Assembly: GCF_016860525.1 (NCBI RefSeq)
Contig: NZ_BNEA01000015.1
Span: 4,922,501 to 4,986,500 of the forward strand
Origin: Streptomyces rubradiris
Lineage (GTDB): Bacteria > Actinomycetota > Actinomycetes > Streptomycetales > Streptomycetaceae
Length of the DNA: 64,000 bases
Reading direction: 5' to 3'
The translations under genes were made by a program, and so were the position numbers. Below, piece by piece: positions 12,871 through 24,095 of this stretch; position 1 is the first letter of the stretch, and the number at the start of each line of letters is the position of its first letter. Below the pieces are notes generated by a model. That model made no database searches and had not been told where the DNA came from. It saw only the letters and a list, made by a program, of their open reading frames with translations.

Positions 12871-14692
12871 CCGCGTGGGGGGCGCACGGCGGCGGCCGGG
12901 GCGCGCGGTGGCGTGCGCCGCCCTGGGTGCCGTACTGCTGGCGGGGTGCGCCTCGATGCCCGACAGCGGGGACCTGCGGGATGTGGAGTCCACGCCGCGG
13001 CAGGACACCGCGGTACGGGTGTTCGCCATGCCGCCGGCCGACGGGGCCGGTCCGGGCGAGATCATGCAGGGCTTCCTGGAGGCGCTGACCAGCGACGACC
13101 CGGAGTACGACACGGCGCGCAAGTATCTGTCGGCCGATGCGGCGAGCCGCTGGCGGCCGGAGCTGTCGACCACCGTCCTGGCGAACGGGCCGAGCATCGA
13201 GACCGACTGCAGCCCGGGCGGACGGGAGGAGACCAACAGCGTCACCTGTGTGCTGACCGGCACCCGGGTCGCCACGGTCGACGCGCAGCATGCCTACCAG
13301 CCGGCCGGCGGCTCCTACCGCAAGACGCTGCACCTGACGAAGAACCCCAAGAGCGGACAGTGGCGCATCGACGGGCTGCCGGACGGCGTCGTCATGGGCA
13401 AGTCGGACTTCCAGCGCAACTACACGTCCGTCGACAAGTACTACTTCGCCTCCGACACGGCGGTCGGGGCGGGCGGGCAGCCGGTGGCGGTCGCCGATCC
13501 GGTGTTCGTGCGCGGCAAGGTGGACCCGATGACGCAGATGGTCCGGGCGCTGCTGAAGGGGCCCACCACCTGGCTCGGGCCGGTGGTCAGGTCGAGCTTC
13601 CCGACCGGTACGGCGCTGCGCGAGGGCGTGTCCGGGCTGACGCCGGACGACCAGAACCGGCTGACCGTGCCGCTGAACCTCAAGGCGTCCCAGGTCGCTA
13701 CGGGCAAGTGCACCGAGATGGCGACGCAGTTGCTGTTCACCCTGCGGAACCTGGCGCCGACGCTGGAATCCGTCGAGCTGCGCGGGGCCGGTGACGAGCG
13801 GCTGTGCGAACTGACCGAGGAGCGGGCCGAGGCCACCGCCTGGCACGGGTCGTCCAAGCACCCGGAGTACGTGTACTTCATCGACGGCAGGCACCGGGTG
13901 GTGCGGATGCCGACCGCGAGCACCGGCACGGGCTCCGTCGCGGTGCCGGGTCCGCTCGGCGAGGGCGGCAGGGACCTGCGGTCGGTGGCCGTGTCGCGGG
14001 ACGAGCACACCGCGGCCGGGGTCGCCGACGGGGGCGCTTCGCTGTACGTGGCCTCGCTGGCGTCGGGCGGTTCGCTCGGTGAGCCGCTGGTGACCAGCGA
14101 CGGGCCCACTCCCGACGAGCGTCTGACCACGCCGAGCTGGGACGCCCACGGCGACCTGTGGGTGGCCGACGGTGATCCCCGCCGGCCCCGCCTGTACGTC
14201 CTGGAGGAGGGGGAGAAGGAAGCGGTGCCCGTCGCCGTGCCCGATCTTCCGGGCCGGATCACGGACGCGCGGGTGGCCGCCGACGGGGCACGGATCGCGC
14301 TGCTCGTGGCCAAGGACGGCAAGCAGTCCCTGTTCATCGGCCGGATCCAGCACGACGACGGCACCGGGCAGGGCATCTCGGTGGACGGGCTGCGCTCGGC
14401 GACACCGGACCTGGAGCAGGTCAGCGCCATCTCCTGGGCCGGGGACAGCAGACTGCTCGTCGTCGGCCAGGAACAGGGGGGCGTGCAGCAGATGCGGTAC
14501 GTCCAGGCCGACGGGTCCACGCTGGACGGCCCCGCCCCGGGTGCCCTCACCAGCGTCAAGGCGATCGCCGCGGCCGAGGACGAGCGGGTGCCGCTGGTGG
14601 CCTACTCGGAGGACGGGATCGTCCGGCTGCCGTCCGGGGCGCAGTGGCAGAAGGTCGACAAGGACGGTTCGGCGCCGGTCTATCCGGGCTGA
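12860..14692 (+). CDS. lpqB: lipoprotein LpqB, MtrAB accessory factor
   Basis: 610 residues. GTG start with GGGAGG 5 nt upstream, inside the end of mtrB. The signal peptide ends in the lipobox LLAGC with lipidated C30. The mature protein combines an N-terminal GerMN-type region (about 190-300) with a beta-propeller-like C-terminal half, as in LpqB. LpqB is a membrane-anchored extracytoplasmic protein that interacts with the sensor domain of MtrB and modulates MtrA phosphorylation in mycobacteria; the same role is inferred here from operon position. Confidence 0.95.
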   Translation: MVADRVGGARRRPGRAVACAALGAVLLAGCASMPDSGDLRDVESTPRQDTAVRVFAMPPADGAGPGEIMQGFLEALTSDDPEYDTARKYLSADAASRWRPELSTTVLANGPSIETDCSPGGREETNSVTCVLTGTRVATVDAQHAYQPAGGSYRKTLHLTKNPKSGQWRIDGLPDGVVMGKSDFQRNYTSVDKYYFASDTAVGAGGQPVAVADPVFVRGKVDPMTQMVRALLKGPTTWLGPVVRSSFPTGTALREGVSGLTPDDQNRLTVPLNLKASQVATGKCTEMATQLLFTLRNLAPTLESVELRGAGDERLCELTEERAEATAWHGSSKHPEYVYFIDGRHRVVRMPTASTGTGSVAVPGPLGEGGRDLRSVAVSRDEHTAAGVADGGASLYVASLASGGSLGEPLVTSDGPTPDERLTTPSWDAHGDLWVADGDPRRPRLYVLEEGEKEAVPVAVPDLPGRITDARVAADGARIALLVAKDGKQSLFIGRIQHDDGTGQGISVDGLRSATPDLEQVSAISWAGDSRLLVVGQEQGGVQQMRYVQADGSTLDGPAPGALTSVKAIAAAEDERVPLVAYSEDGIVRLPSGAQWQKVDKDGSAPVYPG

Positions 14693-14739
14693 CACCACGC
14701 TGACCTGCGCGGTTTTCTGGTCGTCTGGCGTTTCGCCGG

Positions 14740-14762
14740 TTATCCACAGGCGGTTTTCCACA
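14740..14762 (+). promoter_or_regulatory. two DnaA-box-like sites upstream of comF
   Basis: TTATCCACA (14740-14748) is a perfect match to the classical DnaA box. TTTTCCACA (14754-14762) differs from it at one base. Both have the same orientation, 14 bp apart, in the 110-nt lpqB-comF gap. Binding by DnaA is inferred, not shown. Confidence 0.5.
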
Positions 14763-14802
14763 GGGGTGGCGGGCCGGCGGCGGCGCGGGCACAGTGGTGG
14801 TC

Positions 14803-15726
14803 ATGCGGGGGTGGTGGCAGGACCTCACCGACCTGGTGCTGCCGGCCGACTGCGCGGGCTGCGGGGCACCTCGTACGGCGCTGTGCCCGCGGTGCCGGGC
14901 CACGCTGGACGGGGGCGTGCCGCGGCGGGCACGGCCGGTGCCGGAGCCGGCCGGGCTGCCGGTGGTGCACGCGGTGGCCCCCTACGCGGGGGAGGTGCGC
15001 GCGCTGCTGCTGGCCCACAAGGAGCGGGGCGTGCTGGCTCTCGCGGGAGCGCTGGGCGTGGCGCTGGCGCGGGCTGTACGGGCGGGCCTCGGGGCGGATG
15101 GCGAGGACGTGGGCGGCCTCGGCCCCGGCGTCGGCCTCGGTGCGGCCGGGGGTGCCGGTGGCGGGCCGGCGGGGCACTTCTGGCGGGAACCCCTGCTGCT
15201 GGTGCCCGTGCCTTCCGCGCGGTGGGCGGTGCGGGCGCGGGGGCACGATCCCGTGCGGCGGATGGCGCTCGCGGCGGCGCGGGAGCTGCGGCGCACCGGG
15301 ACGCCGGCCCGGGTGGCGGCCGTGCTGCGGCAGCGGCGGGCCGTCGCGGACCAGGCGGGGCTGGACGCGCCGGGGCGCCGGGCGAACCTCGCCGGGGCGC
15401 TGGAGGTGACCGCGGGAGGCGGCCCGCTGCTCGGCGACGGCCGGCGCGTCGTCCTCGTCGACGATCTGATGACGACGGGCGCCAGTCTCGCGGAGGCGGC
15501 GCGGGCGCTGCGGGAGACCGCGGTATCCGGCGCCAATGGCGGAACGGCCGTGTATCGGGCCATAACTCGGGAAGGTAGGGAGGAACGACGGATCGGTTCA
15601 GAGCAGGAGAGGACGGAGTCGGTGCACAGTGCACCGGAAAAGGCGATGCCGAACGCCCGCGCGCGGATGCCGCGTGCCGCCGTGATCGCCGCTCCCGCCG
15701 ATTCCCTGGAAATAAACAGGAACTGA
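14803..15726 (+). CDS. ComF family phosphoribosyltransferase-like protein
   Basis: 307 residues from ATG 14803; in-frame GTGs at 14794 and 14797 are possible starts and no ribosome-binding site decides between them. The N-terminal zinc ribbon has C17-x2-C20 and C28-x2-C31 (DCAGCGAPRTALCPRC). The PRTase-type core follows, with the PRPP loop VVLVDDLMTTGAS near residues 216-228. ComF proteins are linked to DNA uptake and DNA repair in other bacteria; the reaction is unknown. The C-terminus is odd: about 50 codons (roughly 15520-15670) interrupt the expected final helix and strand and use codons that are rare here (ATA, ACT, AGG, CGA, TCA, AGT). The end (AAVIAAPADSLEINRN) looks family-typical. 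Confidence 0.85.
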   Translation: MRGWWQDLTDLVLPADCAGCGAPRTALCPRCRATLDGGVPRRARPVPEPAGLPVVHAVAPYAGEVRALLLAHKERGVLALAGALGVALARAVRAGLGADGEDVGGLGPGVGLGAAGGAGGGPAGHFWREPLLLVPVPSARWAVRARGHDPVRRMALAAARELRRTGTPARVAAVLRQRRAVADQAGLDAPGRRANLAGALEVTAGGGPLLGDGRRVVLVDDLMTTGASLAEAARALRETAVSGANGGTAVYRAITREGREERRIGSEQERTESVHSAPEKAMPNARARMPRAAVIAAPADSLEINRN

Positions 15727-16038
15727 TCGTCAACGTGCATCGTTGCAGGTAGTGAGAGGCTTAATTCGCCTGAACGGAGGTGCGGCAGCAGAGAGGGTGA
15801 CGACATCGCTCCGGGCGAGATATGTTCGGTTGTGAGGAAAGGCCCAGGCCACACACCTCGCATATCCGAATGCCGTGCGCGGTTTTCGGCAATCACCCGC
15901 GCCGGTGGGGTGGAGATCTCGCCCTTGGGGGAGGAGGAGGTGGAAGTCACCGAGTCCGAGGTCCGGTGATCACCGGACCTGGTGCGAAAGGGAGACGCTC
16001 CGCCGATGGAGCGGAGCGATCCGGGAACGGAGTTCTGC
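15727..16038 (+). other. hpf leader/promoter region with long palindrome
   Basis: This 312-nt gap between comF and hpf has no convincing gene. It holds a perfect 22-bp palindrome at 15959-15980 centred on TGATCA. Two in-frame but less likely hpf starts lie at 15982 (GTG) and 16006 (ATG, with AAAGGGAG upstream). Because the palindrome has no loop and no T-run, it looks more like an operator for a dimeric regulator than a terminator. Confidence 0.55.
15959..15980. promoter_or_regulatory. perfect 22-bp palindrome, candidate operator
   Basis: Each half is 11 bp (AGGTCCGGTGA and its exact reverse complement), with no spacer. It lies 58 bp before the chosen hpf start. A chance perfect 22-bp palindrome at a given site is very unlikely, even in GC-rich DNA. 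The cognate regulator is unknown. Confidence 0.6.
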
Positions 16039-16731
16039 GTGGACATCGTCGTCAAGGGCCGCAAGACCGAGGTGCCCGAGCGGTTCCGCAAGCACGTGGC
16101 CGAGAAGCTGAAGCTGGAGAAGATCCAGAGGCTCGATGCCAAGGTGATCAGCCTCGACGTCGAGGTGTCCAAGGAGCCCAACCCCCGGCAGGCCGACCGC
16201 TGTGACCGAGTGGAGATCACGCTCCGCTCCCGCGGTCCGGTGATCCGGGCGGAGGCGGCGGCCAGCGATCCCTACGCCGCACTCGACCTGGCGGCGGAGA
16301 AGCTGGACGCGCGGCTGCGCAAGCAGCACGACAAGCGGTTCTCACGCCGGGGCGCGCGCCGCATCTCGGCGGCCGAGGTCCCCGACCACGTACCCGGCGC
16401 GGCGACACTGAACGGCAACGGCCTGGCCGCCTCGGAGGAGGAGTCGGACGGGGTGCCGACCAAGAAGATCGGCTCTCTCGAGGTCAAGGGCGAAGGCCCC
16501 CTCGTCGTCCGCGAGAAGACCCACGTCGCCGCACCGATGACGCTTGACCAGGCCCTCTACGAGATGGAGCTGGTCGGCCACGACTTCTACTTGTTCGTCG
16601 ACTCCGAGACGAAGGAACCGAGCGTCGTCTACCGGCGGCACGCCTACGACTACGGCGTGATCCATCTCAGCACGGACCCGATGGTCGCCGAGGCGCAGAC
16701 CCCTACGGCCGGGGGCACGCTGGGCGGCTGA
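16039..16731 (+). CDS. hpf: long-form ribosome hibernation promoting factor
   Basis: 230 residues from GTG 16039. This start is chosen because GGAACGGAG ends 6 nt upstream and the protein then begins VDIVVKGRKTEVPERFRKH, the family N-terminus; starts at 16006 or 15982 would add 11 or 19 residues. The N-terminal S30AE domain (about residues 1-105) is basic and ends in the RKQHDKRFSRRG tail. A charged linker leads to the C-terminal dimerisation domain (about 165-220, MTLDQALYEMELVGHDFYLFVDSETKEPSVVYRR). Long HPF joins 70S ribosomes into inactive 100S dimers in stationary phase or stress. Position between comF and secA is conserved in actinobacteria. Confidence 0.95.
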   Translation: MDIVVKGRKTEVPERFRKHVAEKLKLEKIQRLDAKVISLDVEVSKEPNPRQADRCDRVEITLRSRGPVIRAEAAASDPYAALDLAAEKLDARLRKQHDKRFSRRGARRISAAEVPDHVPGAATLNGNGLAASEEESDGVPTKKIGSLEVKGEGPLVVREKTHVAAPMTLDQALYEMELVGHDFYLFVDSETKEPSVVYRRHAYDYGVIHLSTDPMVAEAQTPTAGGTLGG

Positions 16732-16750
16732 CCCACCCGGCTGAGGCTGA

Positions 16751-16793
16751 GCCGGTGCCCCTGGAGCGAGCGTGCGCCCCCAGGGGCACCGGC
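16751..16793 (+). terminator. hairpin terminator after hpf
   Basis: Perfect 14-bp stem (GCCGGTGCCCCTGG and its complement) with a 15-nt loop, 20 nt after the hpf stop. There is no T-run, as is common in streptomycetes. Confidence 0.65.
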
Positions 16794-16934
16794 GTGCGAC
16801 CAGTTCGCGCCCCGCACGTCACCTCGGTGTCGCCCGGGCATGAAATCATGGCCGCACCGGCCCAACCGGTGGGCCGTTGCCTTGGGTTGGCGATGGCACA
16901 GGACCACAGGCCACAGCCTTCAGGGGGAGGAACG

Positions 16935-17681
16935 ATGGCGGACACCTTCGGACCGATGCGGGACGGGGACGCCGACGACGCTGTCATCGGCAGGGACCCC
17001 GGCGCGGACGCGCCGCGCAAGGAGCCGATCAGAGTCCTGGTCGTGGACGACCACGCCCTCTTCCGGCGCGGCCTGGAGATCGTGCTCGCGGCCGAGGAGG
17101 ACATCCAGGTCGTCGGCGAGGCGGGCGACGGCGCCGAGGCCGTCGACAAGGCCGCCGACCTGCTGCCCGACATCGTCCTGATGGACGTCCGTATGCCCAA
17201 GCGCGGCGGGATCGAGGCCTGCACCTCCATCAAGGAGGTGGCCCCCAGCGCGAAGATCATCATGTTGACGATCAGCGACGAGGAGGCCGACCTCTACGAC
17301 GCGATCAAGGCGGGTGCGACCGGATACCTCCTCAAGGAGATCTCGACCGACGAGGTGGCCACCGCCATTCGCGCGGTGGCCGACGGGCAGTCGCAGATCA
17401 GTCCGTCGATGGCGTCCAAACTCCTCACCGAGTTCAAGTCGATGATCCAGCGCACCGACGAGCGCCGGCTGGTGCCCGCGCCCCGGCTCACCGATCGGGA
17501 GCTGGAGGTCCTCAAACTCGTCGCGACGGGCATGAACAACCGGGACATCGCCAAGGAGTTGTTCATCTCCGAGAACACCGTGAAGAACCACGTCCGCAAC
17601 ATCCTGGAGAAGCTCCAGCTGCACTCCAGGATGGAGGCCGTGGTCTACGCGATGCGGGAGAAGATCCTGGAGATCCGCTAG
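16935..17681 (+). CDS. NarL/FixJ-family response regulator (orphan)
   Basis: 248 residues. The ATG has a strong GGGGGAGGA ribosome-binding site 4 nt upstream. After an acidic 30-residue N-terminal extension comes the receiver domain (about 32-150) with D38/D39 and phospho-acceptor D84 (LMDVRMPKRGG). The LuxR-type HTH follows (about 183-245, LTDRELEVLKLVATGMNNRDIAKELFISENTVKNHVRNI-type). No kinase gene is adjacent, so its partner is unknown. Its stop lies 3 bp from the stop of the convergent AlkZ-like gene, with no terminator between them, so the two transcripts may overlap. Confidence 0.93.
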   Translation: MADTFGPMRDGDADDAVIGRDPGADAPRKEPIRVLVVDDHALFRRGLEIVLAAEEDIQVVGEAGDGAEAVDKAADLLPDIVLMDVRMPKRGGIEACTSIKEVAPSAKIIMLTISDEEADLYDAIKAGATGYLLKEISTDEVATAIRAVADGQSQISPSMASKLLTEFKSMIQRTDERRLVPAPRLTDRELEVLKLVATGMNNRDIAKELFISENTVKNHVRNILEKLQLHSRMEAVVYAMREKILEIR

Positions 17682-17684
17682 GGC

Positions 17685-18860
17685 CTAGCCGAGGAGCGCC
17701 GCGAGTTCCCTGGTGAGGGGCTCGCGCAGCTCCGGCGGGTCCGCGCGCTCGACGCGGACGTCGGTGCAGTCCACCCAGGACGCGGCCTCGGCCAGGGCCC
17801 GGGCCACCGCAGGGACCGCCTTCGGGCCGTCCAGGGTGACCTGCTTGGCCACCAGCGTGCGGCCCTGGCGCGCCGGGTCCACCCGCCCGACCAGCCGGCC
17901 GCCGGCGAGCACCGGCATCGCGAAGTACCCGTGCACCCGCTTGGGCTTGGGGACGTACGCCTCCAGCCGGTGGGTGAAGCCGAAGATCCGCTCCGTGCGC
18001 GCCCGCTCCCAGATCAGGGAGTCGAAGGGGGACAGCAGCGTGGTGCGGTGCCGGCCGCGCGGCGGTGTCGCCAGGGCCGCCGGGTCGGCCCACGCCGGCT
18101 TGGACCAGCCCTCCACCTCCACCGGCACCAGACCCGAGTCCGCGATCACCGCGTCGACCTGCTCGCCCCTGAGCCGGTGGTAGTCGGCGATGTCCGCGCG
18201 CGTGCCCACACCGAGCGCCTCGCCCGCCAGCCGCACCAGACGCCGCAGGCACTCGGCGTCGTCCAGCTCGTCGTGCAGCAGCGCGGCCGGGACCGCGCGC
18301 TCGGCGAGGTCGTACACCCGCTTCCAGCCGCGCCGTTCCACGCAGACCACCTCGCCGTACATCAGCGCCCGCTCCACGGCGACCTTCGTGCCCGACCAGT
18401 CCCACCAGTCGTTCGTCTTCTTCGCGCCGCCCAGTTCCGTGGCGGTCAGCGGGCCCTCCGTGCGCAGCTGCTTGATCACCTGGTCGTAGACGCCGTCGGG
18501 GAGTTCGTGGTGCCAGTGCGGGCGGTCGCGGAAGGCGCGGCGGCGGAAGGCGAAGTGGGGCCACTCCTCGATGGGCAGCAGGCAGGCCGCGTGCGACCAG
18601 TACTCGAACGCGTGGGTGTCCGTCCAGTACGCGGCCTCCACCGTCCGCCGGCCGACCGCGCCCAGCCGGGCGTACGGCACGAGCTCGTGGGAACGGGCCA
18701 GGACCGAGATGGTGTCGAGCTGGACCGCGCCGAGGTGGCGCAGCACCCCGCGGACCCCGGCGCGCCGGTCGGGCGCGCCGAGCAGGCCCTGGGCCCGCAG
18801 GACTATCCGGCGGGCGTCGTCCGCGGTGAGCGAGGTGGTGGGACGCGGAAGGGTCGTCAT
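17685..18860 (-). CDS. AlkZ/YcaQ-family winged-helix DNA glycosylase-like protein
   Basis: 391 residues, the expected family length. The Q-x-D catalytic motif of the AlkZ/YcaQ (HTH_42) family is seen as Q47-L-D49 in HLGAVQLDTISVLARSHE. Later family landmarks are ACLLPIEEWPHF and LLSPFDSLIWERARTERIFGF. AlkZ-like enzymes excise bulky alkylated bases or unhook interstrand crosslinks. YcaQ-type relatives are widespread outside antibiotic clusters, so a housekeeping repair role is inferred. The ATG at 18860 begins MTTLPRPTTS; the frame continues upstream without a better start. Confidence 0.88.
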   Translation of the reverse strand: MTTLPRPTTSLTADDARRIVLRAQGLLGAPDRRAGVRGVLRHLGAVQLDTISVLARSHELVPYARLGAVGRRTVEAAYWTDTHAFEYWSHAACLLPIEEWPHFAFRRRAFRDRPHWHHELPDGVYDQVIKQLRTEGPLTATELGGAKKTNDWWDWSGTKVAVERALMYGEVVCVERRGWKRVYDLAERAVPAALLHDELDDAECLRRLVRLAGEALGVGTRADIADYHRLRGEQVDAVIADSGLVPVEVEGWSKPAWADPAALATPPRGRHRTTLLSPFDSLIWERARTERIFGFTHRLEAYVPKPKRVHGYFAMPVLAGGRLVGRVDPARQGRTLVAKQVTLDGPKAVPAVARALAEAASWVDCTDVRVERADPPELREPLTRELAALLG

Positions 18861-18937
18861 GTCCCGTGACGATAGAGGGTGGCACCGACAGTCCGCGATG
18901 ACCAGCGCGTTCGCCCGGGGCCGCGGCTCAAGGCGGC

Positions 18938-19507
18938 TCAGGGACGCGCGGGCAGGTACGGGGCGGTGGACGGCAGACCCAGGTCCGAGGGGAGCAGCGA
19001 GCCGACCCAGCAGTCCCGGCGCACCCCCTTGTTGGTGACGGCGGAGCGCAGCACGCCCTCGACGGTGAAGCCCGCGCGTTCGGCCACCGCGCGGGAGGCG
19101 TGGTTGCCGACCTCGGCCCGCCACTCGACCCGGTCCACACCGGCCTCGGTGAAGGCCCAGCGGCAGGCGGTGAGCGTGGCCTCCACGACGTAGCCCCGGC
19201 CGCGGTGCTCCTTGGCCGCCCAGAACCCGATCTCGGCCGTGCCCGGCGAGCGCGTCGTCAGGCCGAGCATGCCGGCCAGCTCCCCGCTGGTGAGGAACAC
19301 GCCGAAGGTGAACATCGACCCCTGCGCCCAGCCGTCGGGGACGGTCCGCTCCGTGAAGCCGGCCGCGTGCTCGGGCAGGTAAGGGGAGGGAACCGTCGTC
19401 CAGCGCTGGATGCCGGGGTCCTGCGCGGCGGCGTACACCGCGGCGGTGTCCTCGGGGCCGACCGGACGCAGCACGAGACGGTCCGTGGTGAGCGTGACGT
19501 GTTCCAT
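18938..19507 (-). CDS. GNAT family N-acetyltransferase (RimJ/RimL-like)
   Basis: 189 residues from ATG 19507 (MEHVTLTTDRLVLRPVGPED). The LTTDRLVLRP opening and the acetyl-CoA loop AAKEHRGRGYVVEATLTACRWAF (about residues 100-122), followed by N-H-A-S-R-A-V-A-E-R-A-G-F, define the RimJ/RimL-type GNAT fold. Substrate unknown; members of this group acetylate ribosomal protein N-termini, small molecules or antibiotics. It is 77 bp upstream of the AlkZ-like gene on the same strand and may share its transcript. Confidence 0.88.
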   Translation of the reverse strand: MEHVTLTTDRLVLRPVGPEDTAAVYAAAQDPGIQRWTTVPSPYLPEHAAGFTERTVPDGWAQGSMFTFGVFLTSGELAGMLGLTTRSPGTAEIGFWAAKEHRGRGYVVEATLTACRWAFTEAGVDRVEWRAEVGNHASRAVAERAGFTVEGVLRSAVTNKGVRRDCWVGSLLPSDLGLPSTAPYLPARP

Positions 19508-19761
19508 CGCCCGATTCTGCGCGGCGCCCCGGGCCGGCGCCACGGATTTCCCCGTTGCGTGAGCGCGTGATCACAATTCGCGTAATTCCTCGCGCCCGAG
19601 CGGCACCATCAGGACACCCCGTCCGTTGTCCTGGATGAAGCAAGCCGCCGGGGCGCCGGGCCTCCCGGCGCGACCGGGTCCTCGCATACGATGGCCGTTG
19701 CTCAGTAGTCAGAAGGAAACACCGACCGTCCCAGGCCCGACCGGCAAGGAGACCAGCCCCC

Positions 19762-22575
<2,814 letters not shown>

Positions 22576-22629
22576 CGGAGTGACGAAGTAACGCGGGAAG
22601 CGACGCCGCGCCCGAGCGGCCGGCGGTGT

Positions 22630-22666
22630 CCGAGGGCCGGGTCTCCGAGAGGGACCCGGCCCTCGG
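22630..22666. terminator. bidirectional hairpin terminator, secA / Rv3235-family gene
   Basis: Perfect 14-bp GC-rich stem with a 9-nt loop (22644-22652) between two convergent genes. No T-run on either side. It probably serves both transcripts. Confidence 0.7.
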
Positions 22667-22725
22667 GCGTCGCTCCGGGCCGCGACGGGCCCGGGAGGCG
22701 GTCAGGTGGGAGCCGGGGAAGGGGG

Positions 22726-23205
22726 TCACACGGGCCCCGTTTCCACCGCTGTGCAGCGCCAGCGGAGGTCTTCGCCGCGTTCCAGGCGGAAGGCCATGGC
22801 ACGCAGGCGGTCGCCGGTGGCGACCCGGGCGAAGACCTCCAGCGCGCCCTCGCCGGCGACGTAGTAGCCGATGTCCTGGACGACCGGGCGGATGCCGCGG
22901 GAGCGCAGGGGGCCGCGTTCGGCGAGGCGGGCGAGGTCGTCGTAGGCGCGGCCGGCCGTGTGGCGGAGCATCCAGTGGACGGGCCGCTGGCCGCTCAGGA
23001 CGGCGAGCAGGCGGTCCGCGAAGAGGTCGGTGGGCCGGGGCTGCCGTGCGGCCGTCCCGGGGGCCGTGCGCGGGCTCTGGGCGCGGCCGGCCGCCGGGCG
23101 GGTGGCCGCGCGGGGTGGCGCTCCGCCGGGGCGGCGGGTGTCGCGGCGGGTCGGCGGGCGGTGCCGCGGGCGGGGCTGGACGGTTCGGCTCATGACCTTG
23201 TTCAT
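22726..23205 (-). CDS. Rv3235-family protein
   Basis: 159 residues from ATG 23205; a second ATG 12 nt on (MSRTVQ) is possible. The first ~60 residues are basic and Pro/Arg-rich. The conserved C-terminal region (about 65-155: ADRLLAVLSGQRPVHWMLRHTAGRAYDDLARL... and WRCTAVETG) matches a small actinobacterial family named after M. tuberculosis Rv3235. That gene is also close to secA1, so the neighbourhood is conserved. Function unknown; no membrane segment or catalytic motif is visible. Confidence 0.8.
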   Translation of the reverse strand: MNKVMSRTVQPRPRHRPPTRRDTRRPGGAPPRAATRPAAGRAQSPRTAPGTAARQPRPTDLFADRLLAVLSGQRPVHWMLRHTAGRAYDDLARLAERGPLRSRGIRPVVQDIGYYVAGEGALEVFARVATGDRLRAMAFRLERGEDLRWRCTAVETGPV

Positions 23206-23534
23206 GGGGATCCCGTTCGGCCGGCCCGGGAGGGGTACCGGGCGGTAACAAGTGGTGGGGACCTTGTACGGGGCGGGAAAGGCGCGGACAAGCGAGGGGC
23301 GACCGGTGGGCGGGAGCCGGAGAAGTTCACCCATCAGGGTGGGGTGAGGGTCCCGGACCCCGCGAGGAAGCGGCCGGAGAGGGTGAACCGGCGGCCTGGA
23401 GTGGACTTCTCGACGGGAGCGGGCAGGGGCTCGAAAGGGGACCGGCGCACGTATCCTGAAGGCCCACCGGGAGACGCGCCAGCCGCCCTCCCCGGGGCCC
23501 CAGCGGAGCCTTTGACCAGGAAAGAGCGGCCAGT
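23206..23534. other. divergent intergenic region
   Basis: 329 nt between the Rv3235-family gene (minus) and the DUF6912-like gene (plus). A TATCCT at 23452-23457 may be a -10 box for the rightward gene. I see no RNA gene, repeat or convincing small ORF. Confidence 0.4.
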
Positions 23535-24047
23535 ATGCGCGTCTACGTCCCCCTGACCCTCCCCGCTCTCGCCGAGGCGCACAGGACGGGCGAGCTGGGG
23601 AGCGGCCCCTTCGTCGCGTACGCCGTCACGCCCGCCCTGCGCGAGTGGTACCTCTCCGAGGACATCGAGGAGCTGGAGTACGCGGCGCTCGGCCGGGCCG
23701 CGCTGGCCTCGCTGCGGCTGCTGGCGGCGGACCCGGACGCGGTACGGCGCCGGGTGGTGGTCGCGGTGGACGTGCCCGACGGCGCGGCGAGCGTCGACCC
23801 GGACCGCGGGCTCGAACCCTCCGCCCTCGGCCAGGTGACCGTCGCGGTGTCGGTGCCGCTGGCGAAGGCGGCCGCCGTGCACGTCGACGCCGAGGACGCG
23901 GAACCGGACGTGGCCGCGGCGGCGCGGGCGCTCCCGGCCGCGGACGGCGGGGACGACGACGCCCGGTTCGTGGTGGACGGGGCGGACGACCACGAACTGC
24001 TGTGGTACGCCACGCAGGAGATCCCCAACCTCGTCGCACAGGGCTGA
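23535..24047 (+). CDS. DUF6912-like conserved actinobacterial protein
   Basis: 170 residues. ATG with AGGAAAGAG about 8 nt upstream. It begins MRVYVPLTLPALAEAHRTGELG and contains AYAVTPALREWYLSEDIEELEYAALGRAALASLRLL, typical of a conserved actinobacterial family; the family name is from memory. It is acidic, with no signal peptide, membrane helix or catalytic motif, so a soluble cytoplasmic protein. The HAD gene starts 48 nt downstream on the same strand. Function unknown. Confidence 0.8.
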   Translation: MRVYVPLTLPALAEAHRTGELGSGPFVAYAVTPALREWYLSEDIEELEYAALGRAALASLRLLAADPDAVRRRVVVAVDVPDGAASVDPDRGLEPSALGQVTVAVSVPLAKAAAVHVDAEDAEPDVAAAARALPAADGGDDDARFVVDGADDHELLWYATQEIPNLVAQG

Positions 24048-24095
24048 CCTGGACCGGCGCCGTGATTGTCAGTGGCGGCGGGTACGGTCTCGGGC

